From Candidatus Omnitrophota bacterium (GTDB taxonomy: Bacteria; Omnitrophota; Gorgyraeia; 2-01-FULL-45-10), in contig JAQUSB010000015.1 in the NCBI GenBank assembly GCA_028715345.1, positions 1 to 44,021 on the forward strand: 44,021 nucleotides of DNA, in the 5' to 3' direction. Every line of letters begins with the position of its first letter. Within the stretch, counting starts at the first letter, position 1. The translations under genes were made by a program, and so were the position numbers. This document shows positions 1 to 6,144 of the stretch, piece by piece. The notes beneath the pieces are model-generated. The model was not told the DNA's origin. It did not search any database and saw nothing but the letters and a program-made list of their open reading frames with translations.

Positions 1-11
1 AGCTGCTAGAT

Positions 12-566
12 ATGACAAAAACAAGATCGGCGAAAAGGCATTGTGAAGAGATCCTCTGCGCGGGGTTCGGCGGCCAGGGGATAATGTTCATGGGCAAACT
101 CCTTGCGCTGGCAGGGCTCCTTGCGGATAAATACGTCACATGGATGCCGTCTTACGGGGCCGAAGTCCGAGGCGGTACCGCTTATTCGATGGTGAAAATT
201 TCCGACGGTGAGATAGCGAGCCCTATAGTCATAAATCCCGACGTGCTTATAGTGATGAACAAGCCGTCGCTCGTTAAATACGAAGGCCAATTAAAAGAGG
301 GCGGCATTCTGATCTCGAATAAGACGCTCGTAGGCGATGTCCATAAACGCAAGGGCATCACGACGGTAAACATTCCGCTTACGGAAGCGGCCGCGAAGCT
401 CGGAGACATCAGATCCGCCAATATGATAGCGATAGGCGCGCTGGCAAAAAGGTCCAGGGTGTTATCGATAAGAAATATCACGGCGGCGCTTGCCGTCGCG
501 TTCAAAAATAACGAGGAGCTTCTCTTAAGGAACAAGAAAGCGCTGGAAAAGGGATATAAATGGTAA
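12..566 (+). CDS. 2-oxoacid:ferredoxin oxidoreductase, gamma subunit
   Basis: This is the small gamma subunit of a pyruvate/2-oxoglutarate/ketoisovalerate:ferredoxin oxidoreductase, the cytoplasmic complex that oxidatively decarboxylates a 2-oxoacid to acyl-CoA and reduces ferredoxin. The 184-residue length is normal for a stand-alone gamma subunit. The N-terminal motif GFGGQGIM (about residues 18-25), the following PSYGAEVRGG (about 46-55) and the region with DVLIVMNKPS are typical of the family. The alpha and beta subunits would be expected upstream, outside the window; a TAG at 7-9 could be the end of the preceding gene. The last 7 bases overlap gltX. The exact 2-oxoacid cannot be decided from this subunit. 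Confidence 0.9.
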   Translation: MTKTRSAKRHCEEILCAGFGGQGIMFMGKLLALAGLLADKYVTWMPSYGAEVRGGTAYSMVKISDGEIASPIVINPDVLIVMNKPSLVKYEGQLKEGGILISNKTLVGDVHKRKGITTVNIPLTEAAAKLGDIRSANMIAIGALAKRSRVLSIRNITAALAVAFKNNEELLLRNKKALEKGYKW

Positions 567-1840
567 GAGTGAGATTCGCGCCGAGCCCTACGGGGTACCT
601 GCATATTGGCAGCGCAAGAACGGCGCTTTTTAATTGGCTTTACGCCAAGCATAATAACGGCAAATTCATCTTAAGGATAGAAGATACTGACAAGGAACGC
701 TCGAAGGAAGAATTTCTCGAGGAGATACTCGGCTCTTTGAAATGGCTGTTCATGGATTGGGATGAGGAATTGACGTTCCAGTCGAAACGTTTCGACATTT
801 ATAAAAAATACGCCGAAGAACTTGTTAAGCAGAACCTGGCGTACATGGAAGGGCCGGCCATAATATTCAGGGTCGAAAAGGAAAAAAAGATAGCGTTCGA
901 GGATATGATCCACGGCACGATAGAAGTATCGACCAATGAAATAAAAGACCAGGTATTGATGAAATCCGACGGGACGCCGACCTACAATTTCGCCTGCGTC
1001 ATAGACGACGCGATGATGAAGATAACGCACATAATACGCGGCGACGACCACATATCGAATACGCCGAAGCAGGTGATGCTCTACGAGGCGATGTGCCTGC
1101 CGCTCCCGAAATTCGCGCACATACCGCTGATCTTAAGTAAAGGCGGCGGCCGCATGTCGAAGCGCCACGGCGCCACCTCGATATTCGAGTACAAAAATAT
1201 GGGATTTTTGCCCGAAGCGCTGGTAAATTACCTGTCTTTAATGGGCTGGGCGCCCGGTAACGACAGGGAGATATTACCGATAGAGGAGCTCGTAAAATTA
1301 TTCGACGTAAAAGACGTCAATAAGACCGGCGCCACTTTCGATATGGATAAGCTTGTATGGATAAACAGCCAGTATATCAAGGATATGCCGATAGAGAAAT
1401 TACTGCCGAAGACCGTGGAATATCTTAAAGATAAAAAAGTCCTCGACGACAAATTCGATGAGGCTCGGTGGACGGAAGTCGTAAAAGCATATAAAGAGAG
1501 GACGAGGACGCTCGAAGACCTCATAAGCGTATATAAGATATTTTTCGGCGACACCCTGGAGTACGACGAGAAGGCAACGGAAAAATATTTGAAAAAACCC
1601 AATTCTAAAGATATAATTTCAAAGTGCAAAACGGCCGTAGAGGGCCTTGCCAAATACGATAAGCATTCCATAGAAGAGGCTTACCGTAAATTGGCGGAAG
1701 AGATGAAGTGCAAAGCCGCGGAACTTATACATCCTACGCGGGTCGCCATAAGCGGCAAGACGGTAGGCGCGGGGCTTTTTGACATGATGGAAATACTGGG
1801 CCGTAACACAGTGCTACAGCGGCTCGGAAAATTTTGCTGA
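560..1840 (+). CDS. gltX: Glutamyl-tRNA synthetase
   Basis: A class I aminoacyl-tRNA synthetase that charges tRNA-Glu with glutamate. The N-terminus FAPSPTGYLHIGSART carries the HIGH-type motif (HIGS, residues 15-18), and the KMSKS-type loop is RMSKR near residue 198. At 426 residues it is somewhat shorter than typical bacterial GluRS (about 465-500). Its ATG overlaps the preceding stop by 7 bases, so translation is probably coupled. It sits directly upstream of tRNA-Gln and near tRNA-Glu. If the genome lacks GlnRS, this enzyme may also mischarge tRNA-Gln for transamidation by GatCAB; that last point is inference and needs the rest of the genome. Confidence 0.95.
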   Translation: MVRVRFAPSPTGYLHIGSARTALFNWLYAKHNNGKFILRIEDTDKERSKEEFLEEILGSLKWLFMDWDEELTFQSKRFDIYKKYAEELVKQNLAYMEGPAIIFRVEKEKKIAFEDMIHGTIEVSTNEIKDQVLMKSDGTPTYNFACVIDDAMMKITHIIRGDDHISNTPKQVMLYEAMCLPLPKFAHIPLILSKGGGRMSKRHGATSIFEYKNMGFLPEALVNYLSLMGWAPGNDREILPIEELVKLFDVKDVNKTGATFDMDKLVWINSQYIKDMPIEKLLPKTVEYLKDKKVLDDKFDEARWTEVVKAYKERTRTLEDLISVYKIFFGDTLEYDEKATEKYLKKPNSKDIISKCKTAVEGLAKYDKHSIEEAYRKLAEEMKCKAAELIHPTRVAISGKTVGAGLFDMMEILGRNTVLQRLGKFC

Positions 1841-1856
1841 TATAGGTTTTAAGCGT

Positions 1857-1930
1857 TGCCCGGTGGTGTAACGGTAGCACGGATGGCTCTGGACCATCTA
1901 GTCTAGGTTCGAATCCTAGCTGGGCAACCA
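1857..1930 (+). tRNA. tRNA-Gln (anticodon CTG)
   Basis: A full cloverleaf can be drawn. The acceptor stem TGCCCGG (1857-1863) pairs with CTGGGCA (1920-1926). The anticodon stem is GATGG/CCATC with loop CTCTGGA, giving anticodon CTG. The T arm carries GGTTCGAATCC. The discriminator is A and CCA is encoded (1928-1930). It lies 16 bases after gltX and is probably co-transcribed with it. Confidence 0.95.
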
Positions 1931-1953
1931 AAATTTGCACGAAGAATTTACCC

Positions 1954-1981
1954 TTGCTTTTATCGGGTTTTCGATTATAAT
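1954..1981 (+). promoter_or_regulatory. Putative sigma70-type promoter for the tRNA-Leu/tRNA-Glu segment
   Basis: A -35-like TTGCTT (1954-1959) and a perfect -10 TATAAT (1976-1981) are separated by 16 bases. Transcription would start near 1988, upstream of the partial tRNA-Leu copy and of tRNA-Leu and tRNA-Glu. This is called from motif inspection only. Confidence 0.5.
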
Positions 1982-2001
1982 CGTAAGTCCGTTCTTTTTA
2001 T

Positions 2002-2025
2002 TTTTCGCGCGGGTGGTGGAACTGG
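2002..2025 (+). repeat. Partial copy of the tRNA-Leu 5' end (24-bp direct repeat, copy 1)
   Basis: These 24 bases are identical to 2101-2124, which cover TTTTC plus the first 19 bases of tRNA-Leu (acceptor 5' strand and start of the D arm). The copy does not continue into the rest of a tRNA and cannot form a cloverleaf. After it comes unrelated sequence with a weak inverted repeat GTCTC...GAGAC (about 2025-2057). It is a tRNA fragment, not a gene. Confidence 0.85.
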
Positions 2026-2100
2026 TCTCTCGACAAAGGTTTTACAACATCTCGAGACACAAAAGACCTAAACTCACCTTGCATAGTTTGAAAAATACGG

Positions 2101-2124
2101 TTTTCGCGCGGGTGGTGGAACTGG
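2101..2124 (+). repeat. 24-bp direct repeat, copy 2 (5' end of tRNA-Leu)
   Basis: Identical to 2002-2025, 99 bases downstream of it. It includes the first bases of the intact tRNA-Leu gene and the T-rich run just before it. Confidence 0.85.
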
Positions 2125-2190
2125 CAGACACGACAGTTTGAGGGGCTGTTGGGGCAACCCTTGCAGGTTCAAGTCCTGTCCCGCGCACCA
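2106..2190 (+). tRNA. tRNA-Leu (anticodon GAG)
   Basis: A class II tRNA with a long variable arm. The acceptor stem GCGCGGG (2106-2112) pairs with CCCGCGC (2180-2186). The anticodon stem ACAGT/GCTGT encloses loop TTGAGGG, giving anticodon GAG. The variable arm contains TGGGGCAACCC, the T loop is GGTTCAAGTCC, the discriminator is A and CCA is encoded. It is flanked by partial duplicates of its own 5' end (upstream) and 3' end (downstream), which is unusual. Confidence 0.95.
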
Positions 2191-2194
2191 TTTT
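2170..2194 (+). repeat. 25-bp direct repeat, copy 1 (3' end of tRNA-Leu, possible attachment site)
   Basis: This stretch spans part of the T loop and stem, the acceptor 3' strand, CCA and four T bases. It is identical to 2307-2331. A repeat that starts in a tRNA T arm and ends just past CCA is the usual form of an integrase attachment core, but the DNA between the copies is only about 112 bases, far too small for an integrase gene. Confidence 0.8.
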
Positions 2195-2306
2195 AGTCAG
2201 TATGTATAGGGACTTGAAGACGATTTTCGCCGAGCGAAGCGAGGAAAAGCCCTCCGGGCGGCAGAAAATCGGCTGGTCAGGAGGCCGCCACAGGCGGCCG
2301 GATGAC
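2195..2306 (+). repeat. Palindrome-rich miniature element between tRNA-Leu 3'-end repeats
   Basis: The segment contains nested inverted repeats. GGACTTG (2210-2216) pairs with CAAGTCC (2307-2313, inside the downstream repeat). CGATTTTC (2221-2228) pairs with GAAAATCG (2264-2271). GGTCA...GGCCGCC (2275-2289) pairs with GGCGGCC...TGACC (2293-2307). There is no convincing coding capacity. It resembles a REP- or MITE-like palindromic element carrying a piece of tRNA at its end. Whether it is repeated elsewhere in the genome cannot be seen here. Confidence 0.6.
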
Positions 2307-2331
2307 CAAGTCCTGTCCCGCGCACCATTTT
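2307..2331 (+). repeat. 25-bp direct repeat, copy 2 (detached tRNA-Leu 3' end)
   Basis: Identical to 2170-2194, including the acceptor 3' strand, CCA and four T bases, but without any tRNA in front of it. It ends two bases before the start of tRNA-Glu. Confidence 0.8.
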
Positions 2332-2333
2332 GT

Positions 2334-2411
2334 GGCCCCATCGTCTAGCCTGGTCTAGGACATCAGATTCTCATTCTGAAGACCGGGGTTCAAATCCCCA
2401 TGGGGCTACCA
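2334..2411 (+). tRNA. tRNA-Glu (anticodon CTC)
   Basis: The acceptor stem GGCCCCA pairs with TGGGGCT (2401-2407; the first pair is a G-T wobble). The anticodon stem TCAGA/TCTGA encloses loop TTCTCAT, giving anticodon CTC. The T arm carries GGTTCAAATCC, the discriminator is A and CCA is encoded. Its last six bases are the first six of a 52-bp repeat found again at 3749-3800. Confidence 0.93.
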
Positions 2412-2457
2412 TCTAGGAAAATCACCGCAGAAATACTGCGGTGATTTTTTGTTATGG
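2406..2457 (+). repeat. 52-bp direct repeat, copy 1 (tRNA-Glu 3' end plus terminator)
   Basis: It starts at CTACCA of tRNA-Glu and runs through the terminator hairpin to GTTATGG. It is identical to 3749-3800. The two copies bracket a two-gene islet of about 1.3 kb, as attachment repeats would. Confidence 0.9.
2418..2450 (+). terminator. Intrinsic terminator after the tRNA cluster
   Basis: A hairpin with arms AAATCACCGCAG and CTGCGGTGATTT and a 5-base loop AAATA, followed by a T run. It ends the gltX/tRNA segment, and an exact copy lies at 3761-3793. Confidence 0.88.
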
Positions 2458-2462
2458 CAGCT

Positions 2463-2494
2463 GTAGGGCACCTTTAAAGGTGCCCTACTTTTTT
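2463..2494 (+). terminator. Second intrinsic terminator (perfect palindrome)
   Basis: GTAGGGCACC and GGTGCCCTAC are perfect inverted arms around TTTAAA (2463-2488), followed by six T bases. It is a tandem back-up terminator just inside the repeat-flanked islet. Confidence 0.8.
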
Positions 2495-2778
2495 CATGAT
2501 TTGTCGTCGAGGAATTCAGAAACCTATCTCCGATTTAAGCGATTTAGCAGTGTTTTTGTACTTCTTATCGAATTGTGCCGGGTCGCCCAGATATTGCCGA
2601 GATTTGAACCATTGCCTATGGCGAGGGAATCGATTAACTAAACATGGCATAACATGATGAGCGATGCGCATCTCTTAAGTATTCATAGAGGCTCCCGACC
2701 GTGTAAAAAAATTCTTCAAGACACTTCTTGTAGAAGATGATATAATTACTTTTAACTTAAAGAACAAGGAGGTCAGGC
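2495..2778. other. Leader region of the repeat-flanked islet, no gene seen
   Basis: About 280 bases with no convincing gene. A 66-codon open frame crossing it (2441-2641) starts inside the terminator stem and has no ribosome-binding site, so I do not call it. The last part holds the promoter and Shine-Dalgarno sequence of the gene at 2779. The middle may be remnant sequence; I recognise nothing in it. Confidence 0.5.
2718..2746 (+). promoter_or_regulatory. Promoter for the BamE-like/lipoprotein pair
   Basis: A -35-like AAGACA (2718-2723) and a perfect -10 TATAAT (2741-2746) are 17 bases apart, with a strong AAGGAGG ribosome-binding site at about 2766-2772 before the ATG at 2779. Confidence 0.55.
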
Positions 2779-3213
2779 ATGATTAGAATCGGTAAAGTAA
2801 CCGCAGTCATAATTCTGGTTGCGTCAGCGCTTCTTATCTATAATATTTCTTTTGCTGCTCCGGCTTATCAAAAAAGCAGTTTGACATTTGGCATGATTAA
2901 AAAGCATTTAGTTAAAGGCGAAACAAATCAAGCGGAAATTATAGAGCTTTTCGGCGTCCCCAATATTATGACGAAAAATAAGTCCGGTGAAGAAGTTTGG
3001 ACATATGACAAAATATCCGTTTCATCATTGGAGGCAGGCGGCGGCGGAGGTATCGGAGCTGGCGGAGTCGCTGGTAATGCCCTGTTGGGCGGCGGCGTCG
3101 GGGTTGCCGGAAGAAGTTCCACAACTAGCAGCAGATCAATAACTTTAGTGATAACATTTTTCAGCGATAAAGACATTGTAAAAGATTATGCGGTCATGGC
3201 CCAGGAGTTTTAG
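2779..3213 (+). CDS. Secreted BamE/SmpA-like protein with glycine-rich insert
   Basis: A 144-residue exported protein. Residues 1-27 form a signal peptide (hydrophobic core VIILVASALLI, cleavage near FAA). Residues 35-75 (start LTFGMIKKHLVKG, then EIIELFGVPN and EVWTYDK) have the pattern of the SmpA/OmlA (BamE-like) fold, which in other bacteria assists outer-membrane protein assembly or binds peptidoglycan. A Gly-rich linker (about 83-112) follows, then a beta-strand-like tail. There is no lipobox. It has a strong AAGGAGG site and its stop overlaps the start region of the next gene. The general fold is moderately secure; the role is inferred. Confidence 0.6.
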   Translation: MIRIGKVTAVIILVASALLIYNISFAAPAYQKSSLTFGMIKKHLVKGETNQAEIIELFGVPNIMTKNKSGEEVWTYDKISVSSLEAGGGGGIGAGGVAGNALLGGGVGVAGRSSTTSSRSITLVITFFSDKDIVKDYAVMAQEF

Positions 3214-3221
3214 TGGACATA

Positions 3222-3689
3222 ATGAAAAAAATCCGGTTTTTTATACTGATATGTGCCCTATCCATAGGTATTTGCGGTTGCGTCACCACTCCTGAATTTA
3301 CCCCTCTTCAGCGCAGAGTAATAGAATCAAAGGAATTAGAGGGTACTTTCGAGGACGCCTTCAAAGCTACGATCACAGTCCTGCAGGATAAGGCATTTAT
3401 TATTAAGACGACCGATTATAACGGTGGAACCCTATACGCTGAAAGCGAAAGAGGTAAGATCGTCCCTTCTTTAGGAAATGCCAAATATCAGATGTCGGTG
3501 AATTTGGAAAGATTTACAGAGAATAGAGTAAAAATAAGAGTATCTACATACAGGCTGCCTCTTGGCCTATTCGGGACCGAAGGTAAGGCTTGGATCGGGG
3601 GAGGGTTAATAGAGGATCCCGTATTCTATCAAAACCTGTATGCCGAAATCCAAAGAGAAATATTCCGCAGAATGCAGTTAAATCAATAA
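3222..3689 (+). CDS. Putative outer-membrane lipoprotein of unknown function
   Basis: A lipoprotein precursor of about 155 residues. The signal sequence starts MKKIRFF and ends at a lipobox (GICGC), so the mature protein would begin with lipidated Cys. The rest is an alpha/beta domain with no recognised catalytic motif (FEDAFKATITVLQDKAF, then a YNGGTLYAES strand). A GTG at 3213, overlapping the preceding TAG and five bases after AGGAG, would add three residues and is an equally good start. It is co-transcribed with the BamE-like gene, and both sit between identical 52-bp repeats, so they may have moved together. I do not know its function. Confidence 0.6.
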   Translation: MKKIRFFILICALSIGICGCVTTPEFTPLQRRVIESKELEGTFEDAFKATITVLQDKAFIIKTTDYNGGTLYAESERGKIVPSLGNAKYQMSVNLERFTENRVKIRVSTYRLPLGLFGTEGKAWIGGGLIEDPVFYQNLYAEIQREIFRRMQLNQ

Positions 3690-3748
3690 TACAGTTAGAT
3701 AAGCATAATATTTCTAAAAGCCTATTATCTATTCAAACCTCTTTCGGA

Positions 3749-3800
3749 CTACCATCTAGGAAAATCACCGCAGAAATACTGCGGTGATTTTTTGTTATGG
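3749..3800 (+). repeat. 52-bp direct repeat, copy 2
   Basis: Identical to 2406-2457. It lies 1343 bases downstream of copy 1 and closes the two-gene islet. It includes the last six bases of a tRNA-Glu (CTACCA) with no tRNA in front. Confidence 0.9.
3761..3793 (+). terminator. Intrinsic terminator (copy inside the repeat)
   Basis: The same hairpin and T run as at 2418-2450. It would end transcription of the BamE-like/lipoprotein pair before the PilZ gene. Confidence 0.85.
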
Positions 3801-3825
3801 GAGCCGGCTACATTGCCCCGCTTCC

Positions 3826-3854
3826 TTGACGATGATATATTATTATGATAAACT
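3826..3854 (+). promoter_or_regulatory. Possible promoter of the polysaccharide cluster
   Basis: TTGACG (3826-3831) and a weaker -10 TAAACT (3849-3854) are 17 bases apart. The ATG at 3864 lies nine bases beyond the -10 with no Shine-Dalgarno sequence, the same geometry as several other genes here. The -10 is weak, so the call is tentative. Confidence 0.35.
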
Positions 3855-3863
3855 TACTCTAAT

Positions 3864-4211
3864 ATGGATAAAAGAAAACATCCCAGGATAAATGTTTATC
3901 ACTTGGCAAAATATTGCCTGCCTTCCGGATCCAACCAGACCACGATAATAACAGGCATCAAAAATATAGGCGCAGGAGGCATTTGCCTGCAGACCGAAGA
4001 GCCGCTGCCTGTAGGAAGCGTCATCCAGGTCTATATAAATTTCCCAAAAGCGCCAAAGCCGGTCCCGGCCCTGGCAAAAGTGGTGTGGGTAAATCATTCC
4101 AAGAAGAAGAATTGCTTCGATGTAGGCATGAACTTCGTCGACATAGAACAGGCGTTCAGCAGCAGCATAATAAAAAGCGTCGACGCCGTCAATAAGATTT
4201 CGAAAAAGTAA
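3864..4211 (+). CDS. PilZ-domain protein (probable c-di-GMP receptor)
   Basis: A 115-residue single-domain PilZ protein. The N-terminal RxxxR motif is RKHPR (residues 4-8), and the second motif, normally D/NxSxxG, reads NIGAGG (residues 34-39), with Gly in place of Ser. A run of beta strands follows (VGSVIQVYINF, ALAKVVWVNH, FDVGMNFVDI). PilZ domains bind cyclic di-GMP and often control exopolysaccharide synthesis, which fits its place as the first gene of the cluster. Whether the changed second motif still binds the nucleotide is not known. Confidence 0.8.
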   Translation: MDKRKHPRINVYHLAKYCLPSGSNQTTIITGIKNIGAGGICLQTEEPLPVGSVIQVYINFPKAPKPVPALAKVVWVNHSKKKNCFDVGMNFVDIEQAFSSSIIKSVDAVNKISKK

Positions 4212-4225
4212 AAGGGGGCCGCAAA

Positions 4226-5548
4226 ATCCTAAAAGGCATATATTATGTCGTTTTTATCATAGCGGCATTTTTTTTGGGAAGTTCCGTCTGTTTTGCCGAA
4301 ACGGAGACATTCCAGGTGAGTTCAATGGGGGGAGAGGTGATGCCGTTTGCTCCGGAAAAAGAAGCTGAGGCTGAAGAGCCCGAGGAGGCAGGAGCAACCC
4401 CCGGGGTTTCGTATCCCGGAGGCAGGGCGCATCCTTCCGGTGCTCTCCGCCTAACCGATTATCTATTTTCCCATTTACATACGTACGCAGACGCAAGCGT
4501 TACGTATAACGATAACATATATCTTTTGCACGATAAAACCGGCGATGTGGTGACCAAGGTAAGGCCGGGCGTCGATTTTCTCCTGGGCAGCCAGAAGCTT
4601 ACCGAGAGCGGGAAACCCAGAAGCTTTTTCCGGATGGACGGCGGGTATGCGTGCAATTACTATATAAATTCGAAGATAGACCGTAATAATCCGTTCGCCA
4701 GCATAAATCTGCAGGGGGTGGGCGCGCATTATAAGATATCGCTTAATCATTGGTTCGAAAAATTACAAAGGCCGTCGGAGTATCTTGTAGCAGGACTTCC
4801 CGGCCTGGTAGACTGCCGCCTGAATGTTACGGACCTGAGTTTCATGTATACCTACGGCAGGGTGAGCGCGGAAACCAGGCATAAATTCAACCAGATAAAT
4901 TACGAGAAATTTTTCGCAAGGACCAATAATATACGGGAACAGGTCATAACGACCACCATATCGGTGAATCCGGCGATAACGCCCAGGGTATTCTTTTTTT
5001 TCGAATACGACCATGGTGATTATGTCTATTTTAGAGCCCTTGATAATGTCAATGATTTCAAGTATAATCAATTCTTTATAGGCGCTAAAGGAAAGGTCCT
5101 GAATAAATTTTACGGGGCCGTCAAGGCCGGTAAAGAGCTGCGGTATAATTATTCGCACCTGAATAAATATAAAGACGCGTTCATTATCAGAGGGGATCTT
5201 TACTATCAATTTTCCCGGAAGACGTGGTTTTCGGCGCATTTCGCGCGGGAAGACAGGCCGTCGACCAATAAAGATTCGGGCTTTGACCTGGGTTACAGGG
5301 CGTCCGTTCGCGCTGTGTGGGACCCTACCAAGCAGGCTCGTGTTACCGGCGGGCTGAATTACAGTTACGATGCATACACCACCGACACCGTGGATAACAC
5401 TTACTCGGCCGTTGCGAGATTCGATTACAAGGTGAACCGTTACGCGACGGTAGGCCTGGAATATAATTTTACCAGAAGAAATTCTACCAGGGCGGACGCA
5501 AAATACAACAACAGCAATATAATCACAAGAATGGGGCTGGTGTTTTGA
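4226..5548 (+). CDS. Outer-membrane beta-barrel protein of the polysaccharide cluster
   Basis: Probably an outer-membrane barrel (BBP2-like) accompanying the polysaccharide exporter. After the signal peptide and a Glu/Pro-rich linker, the protein shows many alternating amphipathic strands ending in FDYKVNRYATVGLEYNFTRR and a terminal RMGLVF. The open frame runs from after a stop at 4193 with no ATG, GTG or TTG until TTG at 4274. That TTG lies inside an obvious signal peptide, whose hydrophobic part reads IYYVVFIIAAFFLGSSVCFA. The true start must be upstream: either a non-standard codon (ATC at 4226, about seven bases after AAAGGGGG) or a sequence error. I place it at 4226 (440 residues); the conservative TTG start gives 424. 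Confidence 0.7.
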   Translation: MLKGIYYVVFIIAAFFLGSSVCFAETETFQVSSMGGEVMPFAPEKEAEAEEPEEAGATPGVSYPGGRAHPSGALRLTDYLFSHLHTYADASVTYNDNIYLLHDKTGDVVTKVRPGVDFLLGSQKLTESGKPRSFFRMDGGYACNYYINSKIDRNNPFASINLQGVGAHYKISLNHWFEKLQRPSEYLVAGLPGLVDCRLNVTDLSFMYTYGRVSAETRHKFNQINYEKFFARTNNIREQVITTTISVNPAITPRVFFFFEYDHGDYVYFRALDNVNDFKYNQFFIGAKGKVLNKFYGAVKAGKELRYNYSHLNKYKDAFIIRGDLYYQFSRKTWFSAHFAREDRPSTNKDSGFDLGYRASVRAVWDPTKQARVTGGLNYSYDAYTTDTVDNTYSAVARFDYKVNRYATVGLEYNFTRRNSTRADAKYNNSNIITRMGLVF

Positions 5549-5550
5549 TC

Positions 5551-6135
5551 ATGATAAAAGCACTCAGATTTTTTATTATACCGGCGGTCTTGTTATGCGC
5601 CGTCATAGCTGTTTCGGCGCAGCAGGGCGATGGCGATAAAGGGAAAGAGTATTATATATCGGAAGGCGATCTTCTCGACATAAATGTGTACGATGAGCCG
5701 GACCTTACCAAGACGGTAAGGGTGTCCCACGAGGGGACTATAAGCTATCCGCTTATAGGGACCGTATCGGTATCCGGCTTGACCGCCGAAAAATTAGAAG
5801 TTAAGATCAGGGACCTGCTCGAAAAAGATTATCTGGTAAACCCGCAGGTGATCGTCCTTATACGGGAATATTCAAAAGTGTATGTCATGGGACAGGTCAG
5901 AAGGCCCGGGGCATATGAATTAAAAGCCGGCATGACGGCGGTCGAAGCGATCGCGTTGGCAGGCGGGCTTACGGATATAGCTTCGCCGAATGGCACAAAG
6001 GTTATACGGAAGAAAGACGGTAAGGAACGGGTTTTCAACGTTCCGGTATCGTCGATACTGAAGGGCGGGGACGCCTCAAAAGACGTTGTTTTGGAGCGGA
6101 ATGATACTATAGCAGTGCCGGAATCATTATTCTAA
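5551..6135 (+). CDS. Polysaccharide export protein (Wza-like, Poly_export plus SLBB)
   Basis: A periplasmic/outer-membrane export channel subunit of Wzy-dependent systems. It has a signal peptide (cleavage near VSA) without a lipobox. A Poly_export domain starts at YYISEGDLLDINVYDEPDLT (about residues 28-105), followed by an SLBB domain (VYVMGQVRRPGAYEL onward). At 194 residues it is shorter than E. coli Wza (about 379) and lacks the C-terminal amphipathic helix, so the barrel protein encoded just upstream may provide the outer-membrane pore. A TTG six bases earlier overlaps the previous stop and is an alternative start. Confidence 0.9.
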   Translation: MIKALRFFIIPAVLLCAVIAVSAQQGDGDKGKEYYISEGDLLDINVYDEPDLTKTVRVSHEGTISYPLIGTVSVSGLTAEKLEVKIRDLLEKDYLVNPQVIVLIREYSKVYVMGQVRRPGAYELKAGMTAVEAIALAGGLTDIASPNGTKVIRKKDGKERVFNVPVSSILKGGDASKDVVLERNDTIAVPESLF

Positions 6136-6144
6136 GGAGCCGAT

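Noticed and set aside
1734..1940. Minus-strand open frame over the end of gltX and tRNA-Gln
   Set aside because: It reads the antisense of the tRNA and of gltX; nothing supports expression.
2042..2341. Minus-strand open frame of 99 codons across the tRNA-Leu and its flanking element
   Set aside because: It is the antisense of tRNA-Leu (a frequent source of false proteins with a GLEPARVAP-like sequence) and of the palindromic element. It has no ribosome-binding site.
2441..2641. Plus-strand open frame of 66 codons
   Set aside because: It starts inside a terminator stem, crosses a second terminator, has no ribosome-binding site and matches nothing I know.
4274..4276. TTG as the true start of the outer-membrane barrel gene
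   Set aside because: It lies in the middle of a clear signal peptide; the hydrophobic part is encoded upstream in the same frame.
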